A stretch of 64,000 bases of DNA from Psychrobacillus mangrovi. GTDB taxonomy: Bacteria; Bacillota; Bacilli; Bacillales_A; Planococcaceae. Of the stretch, positions 27,116 to 36,269 are shown piece by piece. The stretch covers positions 17,973-81,972 of the forward strand of contig NZ_JBAWSY010000013.1 of the NCBI RefSeq assembly GCF_037104765.1. The letters run 5' to 3'. Made by a program: the position numbers and the translations under genes. Each line of letters begins with the position of its first letter. The first letter of the stretch is position 1. A model generated the notes under the pieces. The model was not told the origin of the DNA. It made no database searches and saw only the letters and a list, made by a program, of their open reading frames with translations.

Positions 27116-28759
27116 ATGTTGTTTAGATGGAAACTAAGCAAAGCATTATTATTGAATTTTTGGTATTTTACAAAACAGGAACTTAAATTTACAGACGGGC
27201 ATATGACTATTCGTGGAGCAAACGGAAGCGGAAAATCCATTACAACACAAAGTATAATTACCGTTTTATTAGATGGAAACTCAAATCCAGAGCGTCTAAA
27301 TCCATATGGTTCAAGACAGCGTACCTTTAAAGATACGGTTCTTGGAGAAGTGGATCTTCTCCCTGATATAATTGACCGAATTGGTTATATCACACTTGAG
27401 CTTAGAAAGGGAAATGAAATTAAAACTATCGGGATGGGGATTAAAGCATCCCGTATAAAAACAAATATTGATACGTTGTATTTTATCATTAACGGTGAAG
27501 TAGGGGATAGTGATGGTCAATTTTCTCTTACTGAAAAGAAAATGGAGGATGGGAAAATGGCTGATTCTCCTCTTCAACTTTTAACACTTCGAGAAAGAAT
27601 TGAAAAAGCAGCGATAGGAGACATTTATTTAAACCGAACCGACTACGCAGAAGCAGTCAATAAGGAGTTCTTTGGGTTTCCAACTATGGAACAATACGAT
27701 GGACTTATTAAACTTCTTCTACAAATTAGAGGTCCAAAACTTTTTGACCAAATAAAACCTGAAGCGTTAGCCGAAGTATTAACTAACTCCCTTCCAGAAC
27801 TTTCCCCTGAAGAACTTAGCGATGCAGCGGATACGATTGCTCGTATTGTTGTTATCGAGAAAAACCTTGCAAAAGCAAAGGCAGAACTTTCTTCTAAGGT
27901 TTCCTCATTTGTTGCAATCGAGAAACTAGAAGAGAATATTAAACTATTAGAAGAACAATTGGATGAAAAAGATAAAGAACTCTACGAACGTATTTTACTA
28001 AATAAACTAAGTGAAAGTATTAACCGTAAAATCTATAATGCACGTAAATGGGAAAAGAATATGAATAAATTAATGGAACATGAAAACAATATTAAATTCC
28101 GAATTGAGTGGGTAGAGAAAAAGATAGAACGCGAAGAAGAGAAAGATACAATAGATTTAATCGCAACTATCAACCGCAATCCTCCGTACGAAAACACGGA
28201 AAAACTTGTAAACCATCTCCGCTCTAAAATAAATCAAGCGAAAAAGCTATATAATGGTGGAAAAGATAAAGACGGAAAAGAAAACGGAAAAGGGTTTCAA
28301 CAAGTAATTGAAGAAGTTTTTGATTATCGCCAGTGGTTTGAATTTAAAATCTATTATGTGAAAAAAGGCGAAACAGAAAAACTGCTAAACCGTAAAAACT
28401 ATGGAACGCTTTGTAGTGGGCAACGTGTTCTTTCAATACTTATGCCAGTTTTAACTGCTCTTCACATTAAATACACTGAAACGGATAGAGATGATTCACT
28501 TAGACTCTTTACACTTGATGAGGCATTTGCTCATGTGGATGAAGAAGACATGGAAGTATTGTTCCGTTATTTTGAAAAACTAGATTTTGATTACATGTTA
28601 AATTCGCAGTCACTGTGGGGCTGTTTTGAATCAGTATCTTCTCTTGATATTTACGAATTATCTCGTCCAGGTAACCGAAACCATGTAATGGTTATCCCCT
28701 ATTATTGGAACGGCAAACAACGTATTAGAAAAGATAAAGTTAGTGCTGATTATGAGTAA
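27116..28759 (+). pseudogene. JetC/TIGR02680-type SMC-like ATPase with large internal deletion
   Basis: 547 residues against roughly 1,350 for intact TIGR02680 proteins. The N-terminal lobe is complete (LLNFWYFTKQELKFTDGH, Walker A GANGSGKS at about 37-44). The C-terminal lobe is complete too (TLCSGQRVLSILMPVLTAL signature, Walker B LFTLDEAFAHVDEEDM at about 465, LWGCFESVSSLDIYELSRPG). Most of the central coiled-coil arm is missing, leaving only about 100 coiled-coil residues. TIGR02680 proteins are the motor of type II Wadjet-like plasmid-defence complexes. The frame is intact, so a shortened protein could still be made, but partner genes are absent. Confidence 0.78.
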
Positions 28760-28786
28760 TGTAATAACAAAAAGAAGAAGCAATAC

Positions 28787-28815
28787 CTATCCAACTAAGG
28801 GGCGGTTTACTTAAG
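28787..28815 (+). repeat. AACTAA palindrome copy
   Basis: CCAACTAAGGGGCGG followed by TTTACTTAAG; matches the element consensus. Confidence 0.55.
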
Positions 28816-28838
28816 ACTATAATTAAAAGGGGGTAAAG

Positions 28839-29126
28839 ATGAGTTTGCAAAAATGTGATTTTTGTAATACTAATTTTAAATGGAAAGTTATTTATTTCTC
28901 ATTGGTAAGAAGTTATAAACCTATTCAATGTGATAAATGTAGTACGGAACATCTGGTAACTCTTCCATCTAGATCGATAGTAGTTGGTTTAACTATTTTA
29001 CCAATGTTAATAGTCGCGTATATTTTGTCATCCTACAATGATTTTGCAACAATAATGATAAGTATCAGCGTTGCTTTTATGGGTTCTTTGTTTACTCCTT
29101 TTCTAGTAAAGTTTAAGAGAACTTAA
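28839..29126 (+). CDS. Zinc-ribbon membrane protein (CXXC-20-CXXC type)
   Basis: 95 residues. Two CxxC knuckles (CDFC at 6-9 and CDKC at 31-34) are about 21 residues apart, fitting the TIGR04104 family. Two membrane helices follow (VVGLTILPMLIVAYIL and IMISISVAFMGSLFTPFL). The ribosome site is AAAGGGGG. Function unknown. It is followed by a terminator. Confidence 0.72.
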   Translation: MSLQKCDFCNTNFKWKVIYFSLVRSYKPIQCDKCSTEHLVTLPSRSIVVGLTILPMLIVAYILSSYNDFATIMISISVAFMGSLFTPFLVKFKRT

Positions 29127-29209
29127 ATCAGTACATATGAAAGTTTATGTTAACGGTCTTTAGGTGGAGAGCGAGTTTATGTGAAAGTAGAAATTTTTTA
29201 TAGGGAAAC

Positions 29210-29253
29210 GGGTTCGGTTGACGAGAAGAAATCGTCGATACGAGCCCTTTTTA
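29210..29253 (+). terminator. Terminator
   Basis: GGGTTCG...ACGA / TCGT...CGAGCCC long stem with internal mismatches, then T-run. Confidence 0.75.
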
Positions 29254-29505
29254 TATTAGTTTTAGGTATTAACACCAAATCAACATTACTTAAATTTCTG
29301 AGGAAAAATAAACACTAGAACTAACATTGACAGTAAACTACTTTCACTTGTTAAAAGATAAGAATAAATACCATATTCTGTAAAAGATAATATAATGTAT
29401 AAAGAACGAATTAATGAATAGCAGAAATAATAGCGAAGTTCAAACGAAAGGAGAATGATAAGCGCTATATTGAAAGAAGGGTTCGATAGTCCATTTAAAT
29501 TAATA
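29254..29505 (+). other. Intergenic with possible 25-codon ORF
   Basis: ATG 29455 after AAAGGAGA opens a 25-codon frame (ISAILKEGFDSPFKLIEEHF) ending at 29,532, running into the repeat below; probably a gene remnant. Confidence 0.3.
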
Positions 29506-29584
29506 GAAGAACATTTTTATTTAAATGATTGAAGTTACACCAAAGAGTAAGATTTGGTTACCCATTATATCAAAGAGGAGAATA
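29506..29584 (+). repeat. Imperfect direct repeat, copy A
   Basis: GAAGAACATTTTTAT ... GAGTAAGATTTGG ... AGAGGAGAAT. It matches copy B downstream of the next gene, and includes that gene's ribosome site. Confidence 0.6.
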
Positions 29585-29588
29585 ATTC

Positions 29589-29861
29589 ATGACAAAAAAA
29601 TTATTTCCATCGTATAAAATAGCTCCTGCTTACCTTTGCCACAAGATTATCGAAGTAGATAAAAGAGGGGTCAAGGTCTTTGTTAAAGATACCACTAGTG
29701 GAAGGCTCGGTGAGGTTGTGGAAGATGAAAACGAATTTTTGCAGACATCCGAACGGGTTGCTGTACACTACATCGCGAAAGACAAGTCCCCGTCACTACA
29801 TTACGTGTATAATTTCAACCCAACTAAAAGCAAACGTGAAATCTTGTTAGGGACAGAATGA
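29589..29861 (+). CDS. Small soluble protein of unknown function
   Basis: 90 residues, ATG after AGAGGAGAA. Strand-rich and basic (IIEVDKRGVKVFVKDTTSGR, VAVHYIAKDKSPSLHYVYNF); no signal peptide, membrane segment or known motif. It is flanked on both sides by copies of the same roughly 75-bp repeat, which suggests that a gene-plus-leader unit was once tandemly duplicated. Confidence 0.55.
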   Translation: MTKKLFPSYKIAPAYLCHKIIEVDKRGVKVFVKDTTSGRLGEVVEDENEFLQTSERVAVHYIAKDKSPSLHYVYNFNPTKSKREILLGTE

Positions 29862-29880
29862 GCTGTTCTAAGAAGATTTG

Positions 29881-29946
29881 GAAGAACATTTTATAAAATG
29901 AACAGCTACACTAAGTGAGATTTGGATATCCATAATAGAGGAGAAT
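29881..29946 (+). repeat. Imperfect direct repeat, copy B
   Basis: GAAGAACATTTTATA ... GTGAGATTTGG ... AGAGGAGAAT; about 70% like copy A, with the ribosome site but no following gene. Confidence 0.6.
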
Positions 29947-30012
29947 GCCACAGGACTTGTATTCATTAATAAAATCAAAAAGATAAGAATTGTATAAGGA
30001 ATAAGATGATTA

Positions 30013-30046
30013 AACTAAAACCACCAATTTTGTTGGTGGTTTAGTT
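30013..30046. terminator. Bidirectional terminator
   Basis: AACTAAAACCACCA pairs with TGGTGGTTTAGTT. Confidence 0.88.
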
Positions 30047-30049
30047 ACT

Positions 30050-30517
30050 TTATTTGTAAGGATTCTCGTAAAGGTGATAATGATTTCCTTTCAGAAGCAC
30101 AGTTTTTGTCTCTGCATCTATGACCACATATTTATGAAATTCTTCCTTTTCATTTTGATGAAAAGATGCCAAAAAATATACTTGCCGATTAGGATGGATA
30201 GTGGAATCAATTGGATTCATTTTTTTATTGTCAAGTTTAGTTTTTATCTTAAACGTGAGTTCTACATCTGGCACTTCTTTAAAAGAAACCTTTTTACGCA
30301 TACTGAAAGTAGCATTTTTATACTCTTCATAGATATCTTTATCTAATTTTTTATAAAATGCATCTACTTCAACAAAAGATTTTCTTTGATTATCTGGATA
30401 TTCTAACTTGGGAGATGAGATTTCAGTAGCAGTGGCACTTTGATTTGTTTCAGAATGTGGAGATGGTTGATATAGAAAGTTAGATAATATAAATAATGTT
30501 AGTAACATCGTTTTCAT
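30050..30517 (-). CDS. Small secreted protein
   Basis: 155 residues from ATG 30517, which follows GAGGTGAAT; the longer frame upstream lacks a ribosome site. The signal peptide is MKTMLLTLFILSNFLYQPS. The mature part is polar, with a C-terminal strand pattern (HKYVVIDAETKTVLLKGNHYHLY). No known domain was recognised. Confidence 0.6.
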   Translation of the reverse strand: MKTMLLTLFILSNFLYQPSPHSETNQSATATEISSPKLEYPDNQRKSFVEVDAFYKKLDKDIYEEYKNATFSMRKKVSFKEVPDVELTFKIKTKLDNKKMNPIDSTIHPNRQVYFLASFHQNEKEEFHKYVVIDAETKTVLLKGNHYHLYENPYK

Positions 30518-30766
30518 TTTTAAATTCACCTCAATTTTGTAAGTTAGCCATATATTTGCCCTATTTATTTTCTTTATCCTCAATAATTTTTTGAGTAGGG
30601 CATTTCTTAAAAAAGGATGATAAAATTCGAGGGGGAAAATGAAGTGATAAACCCAAGGGACTATTTTCTCCAAGGTCAACACTCAAAAAAAAGAGTAAAC
30701 CAAACGGGAGTCGTTCTTATTGCCAAGGTGTGTGAAGTTACTTATTATAGTATCAAACACAAACCT

Positions 30767-31047
30767 TTCGAACGAATGTATACATTCGTGTACATTCACG
30801 TAAGAGCAAGAACGGAACAACTCTTACGATTCGTTTGAAAGAATTTCACTTTCACATCAAGTGTGCAAAGGCACATCACACAGTCATCTCTAAACGAGTC
30901 TAGGAACTTCTGAGGATAGAATTATCCTACCTGACGGGCGATCCAACACCAACTAAGGTAAATCATTTGTTGCCAAAAGCTACGATTTCATGGGCATACT
31001 TTCTTCCTTGCAGGTTCAGTATGGCATTGCCACCGCAAAGCAACAGG
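30767..31047 (-). ncRNA. Structured 3' flank of the TnpB-related gene (omegaRNA-like candidate)
   Basis: Read in the gene's direction, the region contains a GTAAGAG/CTCTTAC hairpin (about 30,801-30,830), an AGGATA/TATCCT hairpin (about 30,912-30,930), GTGTG-type short stems and, distally, a perfect 16-bp palindrome CGAATGTATACATTCG (about 30,775-30,790). TnpB guide RNAs are transcribed from exactly this place. No TnpA gene or defined insertion boundary is visible. Confidence 0.4.
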
Positions 31048-32601
31048 TTAAGATGTTTTATATAACAAATAATTTTTTTGATGAAACGAGTACTTTTTCC
31101 ATTGTTTCGTTACTTCTTTCCATTGAAGAAAACGTTTTTTAGACACGATTTTTCTTTTGTTCCCAGTCAAGAGATGACTTGCTGGAACTTTTTCTAGCTT
31201 ATTAAAACGCATTGCTTTTCTTGCGATGACCATCGCTGCACTTTGATGAGAGCTTATACCATACATCTTCATGAACTTATGTTGCCCGATTTGACTCGTA
31301 TAAGCAGGGTTTATCGCTTTAATGTCGACACCTGCTTTTTTGCATTTGGCATTGAGCATCTCTTTGTAATTGGAATAAGGAAATCCACTTAACATTTTTG
31401 CTTGTTTTTTCGATAGTTGTTTTAATTGGAGTTTTTTCTTTTGGAAATTTAACTCCTCGCGTGCGATCGGTTTTTGTTTTGCAAGCGCATAATCCACTAC
31501 GACTTTAAGGGCATTGCTGAGACTCTGCTTTGCTTGTTCACTCGACACATGATATGCCTGGAACGGAACATGGAAGGAGTGAAGATAGTTGCCGAAACGG
31601 TCTACCTCTGTGACAGCCAAGAAATTTACGTTGAAATCGACCCCGATATACCCATTGTTACCTACTGTTTGAATAGTAGGCATATCAACATCCACAGTCA
31701 TATATAAATACCACTTGCCCTCTTTGCGTATAAACTTAGAAGTCAATGCTCGGTAGTACGTTGTCTTTTTCCCTTTTCCTTTGCTGTATCCGATAGTAGG
31801 AATTTTTGCAATATCTAATTTTTCTTGTCCGTAAGGAAACGATACATGTGAAATGACGACATATTTTCCAAATACCTTTTCATCTTTGGCACTCACACGG
31901 ATCCGTAAATTATTGTTCGTATCATAGGTGCAGGTTTGGTTGCCGAATGTCTCGTCTTTTGAGCCGATGAATGTGAACTGAGAAGCTCTTGCTTCCCGCC
32001 ATCGCATTTTCCATTGATCAAAAGTTAGGTTGTTTTGGGTTAAATGAAATTGTTTATGAAACAGTTTGCTGGAGCCAAAACATAAACGTATAATCCCATG
32101 CGATGCATCCTGCATAAGTTTTTCTAATTTTAACTGCATGCGGTAGAGTTTCCGTTTCTTCTGATGAATATAATTCCGTAGACTTCGATAGTTTTTTACT
32201 TTCTTTAAAAATGTTACTTCGTTGCCCTTCATTTTTAATAAAGAAGCGTGTGCCTTTTCTTTTGGTACCATTTTCTTTTGAATCAATTCTTCTGTACTCT
32301 TGATTTTGTCTTTTAATTCCTCGATATCGAACTTTCTTTTTCCTACTAAAGATTTCACAAGTCCGTCTAATTGATTTTTAATACTGTTATATTGCCTTGA
32401 TGTGATTTCATAAACGGCACAATAGCGTTTCTTCAACTCATTCGAGTTTTTCTTCCGTATATAAAGGTCAACAAATAATTTACGCTCCAACATGCCAAAA
32501 AACTGTGCGTAATGATTCAAATAAGTAAAGACTGTTGCTGTTTTTTTACTTGGAAGGACGATCATCTCGTTCTTCAGTTTCGTTTGATACGTTTGGAACA
32601 T
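31048..32601 (-). CDS. TnpB-related protein (IS200/IS605 accessory type, altered RuvC)
   Basis: 517 residues, about 100 longer than ordinary TnpB. ATG 32601 follows GAGGAGGCG. The RuvC-like nuclease core shows IGVDFNVNFLAV (first Asp, about 315) and REELNFQKKK (Glu, about 382). The usual zinc-ribbon cysteines after NPAYTSQIG are absent. The third RuvC Asp, expected in a D-x-NAA motif, is replaced in SSHQSAAMVIARKA by His/Ser. The N-terminal half is a basic, coiled-coil-rich region. These features define the TnpB-related accessory subgroup. RNA-guided DNA binding without normal cutting is possible but is inference. Confidence 0.8.
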   Translation of the reverse strand: MFQTYQTKLKNEMIVLPSKKTATVFTYLNHYAQFFGMLERKLFVDLYIRKKNSNELKKRYCAVYEITSRQYNSIKNQLDGLVKSLVGKRKFDIEELKDKIKSTEELIQKKMVPKEKAHASLLKMKGNEVTFLKKVKNYRSLRNYIHQKKRKLYRMQLKLEKLMQDASHGIIRLCFGSSKLFHKQFHLTQNNLTFDQWKMRWREARASQFTFIGSKDETFGNQTCTYDTNNNLRIRVSAKDEKVFGKYVVISHVSFPYGQEKLDIAKIPTIGYSKGKGKKTTYYRALTSKFIRKEGKWYLYMTVDVDMPTIQTVGNNGYIGVDFNVNFLAVTEVDRFGNYLHSFHVPFQAYHVSSEQAKQSLSNALKVVVDYALAKQKPIAREELNFQKKKLQLKQLSKKQAKMLSGFPYSNYKEMLNAKCKKAGVDIKAINPAYTSQIGQHKFMKMYGISSHQSAAMVIARKAMRFNKLEKVPASHLLTGNKRKIVSKKRFLQWKEVTKQWKKYSFHQKNYLLYKTS

Positions 32602-33141
32602 CAATAATCGCCTCCTCGATCTTTTTTTGTACTTCTTTGTTTTTTTACTACGCGAACCGTGTAGCCTGGAAAAACTGGAAATGCAATGGTACTGTTCAAA
32701 TTATTAGCGTGAGTAGGATTAATCAACCGTAATTACCACCGATAAAGGGCGCAACAGTGTGTGATGTACCGAGATCCTTGGAGTCAGACTGACGGATGGT
32801 CTATTTGACACCATATTGTATCGATCTACTTAGCTAGCAATAGAAACAAATTAAGATAGGTCATACAGATTCATTGTAGTGATATGCCAATTGTAGAACA
32901 CTATTATCCTTCGCTTTCTTGTTAACTTGAGCTGAAGGCATAAATTTATACATATTATTTTCTTGATACTTAGTTTGAAACATAGTGAGTACAGAAGAGA
33001 AGGTGCGTTTATAAAAAACCGTGCAAATTAGTAGAGTAAGAAGGTATATTTTGAGAAATGTAGAATTAATTAACTTAAATAAGTTTGGCAGAACTTGAAG
33101 AGTGTGAATTCTTCAGAAAAATAAGCACTGATAAGAGGTTA
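32602..33141 (+). other. Intergenic region after the TnpB element
   Basis: No gene is supported. At about 32,789-32,825 GATGTACCGAGATCCTTGG plus AGTCAG matches a site at 45,016. The first 35 bp upstream of the TnpB start are open in its frame and encode Lys/Arg-rich residues. Confidence 0.4.
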
Positions 33142-34125
33142 ATGATGAAAAAAAATTACTTATTGTTATTCCTTACTTTTGTATTAGTAGGATGTCAAAA
33201 TGAAATGGACGTTTCCAAACAGAATAAGGATCAAACACAAAGCGACATTCAGGAAGAAGTTGAAATAGCAGAAAATACCAATATCCCTGCATCACTTCTC
33301 AATGAAATTTCTCAGCAAATTAGTGTTCCGATTGAAGACATTACAGAGGGGGATTTGTTAAAAGTAAAATCTATAAATATTACTAGTCAAAATAATGATG
33401 ATGTCTCCGCTCTATCTGAAATGAAAAATTTAGAAAGCCTTTACGTGTCTGCTCCTATTGATATTAGTTCTATAAGTGAATTGAACAACTTAAAATATTT
33501 GTATCTCATGAACATGAACTATCCAATAACAAAGTTTGATTTTTTAACATCACATGAACAATTAAACACTTTAGATATACAAAACAGTGGGATTGAGGAT
33601 TTGAAAGAGTTTCCTACGCTCAAAAAATTAGAAAGTTTATCTTTAGTTAATAATCAAGTACAAGATTTAGCTCCAATAGAAAATTTGACTTCTCTTGAAG
33701 TTCTTGATATCACCAACAATCAAATTACATCACTTTCGCCATTGGAAAACCTTATGAATCTCCATAGTCTTTCATTAGACAATAACCCGATTAAGGATGC
33801 TACACCAATTGGAAAATTGAGCTCTCTTCTTTTTCTTTCTATCAATGGAATACCTATTGATTCGATTGAATTCGTGCAAGAGTTGAATAAACTAGAGCGT
33901 TTGCAAATTAGTGATACAGAGGTATCTGATTTATCATCTCTAGTAAATTTAAAGAGTCTAAGCTATTTAGATATTCGCAATACAAATGTGACCTCGATTA
34001 AAGCACTGAGAGAACTAGAGAGTTTGCATATATTACTACTGAATAAAGATAAGGTTAAGGATTGGAAGTCGCTAGAAAACAAAGCTGGTTTACGTATTTC
34101 GGAAACAGTTATATTAGCGGAGTAA
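33142..34125 (+). CDS. Leucine-rich-repeat lipoprotein (internalin-like)
   Basis: 328 residues. The signal peptide ends LVGC, a lipobox, giving a surface lipoprotein. From about residue 85 to 310 there are nine or ten 22-residue leucine-rich repeats of the internalin type (LTSLEVLDITNNQITSLSPL, LMNLHSLSLDNNPIKDATPI). Internalin-type LRRs bind other proteins. ATG 33142 follows AGAGGTT; an upstream in-frame start is not supported. First gene of the lipoprotein-rich region. Confidence 0.85.
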   Translation: MMKKNYLLLFLTFVLVGCQNEMDVSKQNKDQTQSDIQEEVEIAENTNIPASLLNEISQQISVPIEDITEGDLLKVKSINITSQNNDDVSALSEMKNLESLYVSAPIDISSISELNNLKYLYLMNMNYPITKFDFLTSHEQLNTLDIQNSGIEDLKEFPTLKKLESLSLVNNQVQDLAPIENLTSLEVLDITNNQITSLSPLENLMNLHSLSLDNNPIKDATPIGKLSSLLFLSINGIPIDSIEFVQELNKLERLQISDTEVSDLSSLVNLKSLSYLDIRNTNVTSIKALRELESLHILLLNKDKVKDWKSLENKAGLRISETVILAE

Positions 34126-34178
34126 AAAATTAGGGAGATAAGTAAATATTTCAAAACAAATTTGAAAGATGTGATTAG

Positions 34179-34679
34179 GTGAAGAAAATTTGGGCATTCA
34201 TATTAATCTTGCTGTGTCTTGCAGGATGTTCGAATAAAGATGAAATGAATGTATTAATGGCTAAATACGAAAGTCAAATTGGAAATCAACAAGAGGAAAT
34301 CCAGGAATTGAAAAAAGAAATCAAACAACTTGAAACGGAATATGCTGATTATAGTAGTAATTTACAGCAAGCAGATTACGAATCCAGGAGAATTATGCGT
34401 TTTATTTCAGAAAGTGAGTTTGACGAGTTGAAGAAGGAATACAATATCGAATTTGAAGTAAAGGATGGTGCAATCGATTTTGGCGTACCAGAATCCAATT
34501 CATCTTTTCCTATTGAGTTAGCTGGGAATCCGATGTTTATCGCAAGCTTATCTAAATTCCCTGAAGGAACAGATATTAATTATTTTGTTGATGATCTAGA
34601 GAATGAAAAAAGACATTTAATTAATGTGTCATTTGATAAGGACATGAAATTTGAATTCATATTTGTTGGTGGTGAATAA
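34179..34679 (+). CDS. Lipoprotein with coiled coil
   Basis: 166 residues starting at GTG. Lipobox LCLAGC at about residue 16, then a coiled coil (IGNQQEEIQELKKEIKQLET, residues about 30-62), then a mixed alpha/beta domain of 100 residues without known motifs. It is followed at once by a terminator, so it is separately transcribed or the last gene after the LRR lipoprotein. Confidence 0.65.
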   Translation: MKKIWAFILILLCLAGCSNKDEMNVLMAKYESQIGNQQEEIQELKKEIKQLETEYADYSSNLQQADYESRRIMRFISESEFDELKKEYNIEFEVKDGAIDFGVPESNSSFPIELAGNPMFIASLSKFPEGTDINYFVDDLENEKRHLINVSFDKDMKFEFIFVGGE

Positions 34680-34683
34680 ATAG

Positions 34684-34720
34684 AACGCAGCATATCGGAA
34701 GTCAGATACGCTGTGTTTTT
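34684..34720 (+). terminator. Terminator
   Basis: ACGCAGCATATC pairs with GATACGCTGTGT; five T follow. Confidence 0.8.
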
Positions 34721-34923
34721 ATTTTATAATTGTTTAACTTCTAATCGTCTTAACGGCCGCATTATTCCAAGGAGGATTGACACTTTTATGTTGACCTTAA
34801 TAAAGCTAAAGAGGATAGGTTAGTTCAATATGTTGATTTTTTGGAGAAAAATTGGGGGATAGGGGGGCTTGGGAAGACAGGTTAGTTCAAAAGTGGATTG
34901 CCATGAAGAAAGTGGGGGAGTTT

Positions 34924-35352
34924 ATGAGTAAACGAAAAGTTTTGGTAACAATCAGCATTGTTATAGTCATTTTAGCTGGAATATATTTATATGTATTTAA
35001 CGAAACAACTTATACCGCATCAGATGTTTTAGAAAACGTTAATTTTAGTGCAGAAAACCCATCTGTAAGCATTCATAGCATCGATTATGACAAAGAGGGT
35101 CTAATTACAGAAATTAAAATTCCAAAAGAAACGCAACAAGAACTTATAAAGGCTTTTAAAAATGCAAAGTTTAAAAAAATAACAGATTTACCCTCACTTG
35201 ATTACGATTACAGAATCAAGATTACACTAAATACAGGCTATGCGATGTTCCTTGATTCAGAAAAAAAATCACTATTTATTACTGATACAGATGAAGCTTA
35301 TACAATGGAAAATGATAATGATTTTTTTGGTATTTTAAGCAAGTTGAAGTAA
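34924..35352 (+). CDS. Membrane-anchored small protein
   Basis: 142 residues from ATG 34924 behind GGGGGAG. One N-terminal membrane anchor (VTISIVIVILAGIYLYVF), then an extracellular alpha/beta domain (SIDYDKEGLITEIKIPKE, YRIKITLNTGYAMFLDSE). No known family. The upstream leader contains two degraded copies of the AACTAA/TTAGTT element. Confidence 0.6.
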   Translation: MSKRKVLVTISIVIVILAGIYLYVFNETTYTASDVLENVNFSAENPSVSIHSIDYDKEGLITEIKIPKETQQELIKAFKNAKFKKITDLPSLDYDYRIKITLNTGYAMFLDSEKKSLFITDTDEAYTMENDNDFFGILSKLK

Positions 35353-35394
35353 TAAAAAAACTCCAATTTTTTATTCCTATATTAAAGGTATAGG

Positions 35395-35515
35395 CTGTTT
35401 TTTCTAAAATAATATTATGGCAACTACCTTATATCTAAACAAAAACTGAATATATAAGTTGAAATATAAAAAGTTTGTGAAAGAGTGAAACTAGCGCAGT
35501 AGGTTAGTTAAAAAA
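35395..35515 (+). repeat. Leader-type long repeat
   Basis: TATTATGGCAACTACC...AAAAAGTTTGTGAAAGAG...ACTAGCGCAGTAGGTTAGTT; shares order and sequence with 41,212-41,324. Confidence 0.55.
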
Positions 35516-35603
35516 AAGTGTATATAAAGGTATTGTTTTTTTATGTTGAATAGTTAAATAAACTTATAATCAAATAGATGTATTCGAGGGAGGAGATGTA
35601 GGT

Positions 35604-36104
35604 ATGAAAAAATTTAGTTTGTTATTAGTAGGTTTATTTTTTCTATTATTAACAGCCTGTAATAATGAAGAACCTTTAATAGAAATTGAAGTGAAATTTT
35701 CTTCAATCAGTGATGATGAATACAGTAATGTTGGTGCCACTAAAGATATAACCGAACCAATGCAAGAGGATTTTAAGGTACTTGAATTTACATTTAATAT
35801 GAAACACACAGATGCTGTAACAAATCGACAAATTGAGATTTTTGAAGATTGGAGAAAAACGCTAAATAGCATAGATGAAATTGACCGTTATTGGTATGGA
35901 AGTGCTTCATCACAAGATAATGCATCTGAAAATTTTGCTGAATATCAACAAGAAATTGTTTTTTACGCAAAAGGATTATCTGAAGAGGATATTAAGAAAG
36001 CGTTTAGTAATTCAAAGATTACAGTGGCGTGGAATGATAATGATAATGAACAAATAGAAAAACAGTACAAAATAGGAGATTTAATAGAGTTTAGTAACGA
36101 ATAA
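35604..36104 (+). CDS. Lipoprotein of unknown function
   Basis: 166 residues. Signal peptide with lipobox LLTAC (about residue 19). The mature domain is acidic and strand-rich (LIEIEVKFSSISDDEYSNVG, FKVLEFTFNMKHTDAV), with a predicted helix near the end (SEEDIKKAFSNSKITVAW). The ribosome site is GGGAGGAG. It is preceded by a leader-type repeat and followed by a palindrome-terminator. Confidence 0.62.
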   Translation: MKKFSLLLVGLFFLLLTACNNEEPLIEIEVKFSSISDDEYSNVGATKDITEPMQEDFKVLEFTFNMKHTDAVTNRQIEIFEDWRKTLNSIDEIDRYWYGSASSQDNASENFAEYQQEIVFYAKGLSEEDIKKAFSNSKITVAWNDNDNEQIEKQYKIGDLIEFSNE

Positions 36105-36116
36105 GAAGGTCTTATA

Positions 36117-36194
36117 CAACTACTAACGGGTGCTTTACTTCAAGAAGGAGTAAAGCCTTTTTCTTGTTCAACTAAAGGTGCAGTTTACTTTAAG
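36117..36194 (+). repeat. Palindrome pair with terminator
   Basis: Copy 1 (CTAACGGGTGC, 36,122-) is fused to a terminator hairpin GCTTTACT/AGTAAAGC with T-run (36,132-36,163). Copy 2 (GTTCAACTAAAGGTGCAG, then TTTACTTTAAG) follows. The same composite recurs at 59,513, 60,811 and 61,521. Confidence 0.75.
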
Positions 36195-36269
36195 AGGGAA
36201 TTCAAATGCTTATAAAGAATTTAATAAAGATGTAACTTAAAGGGGTGGATTAAAATTACTATAATATGC

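Noticed and set aside
30617..30838. 73-codon plus-strand frame near the TnpB-related gene
   Set aside because: Covers the palindromic flank and has no family resemblance.
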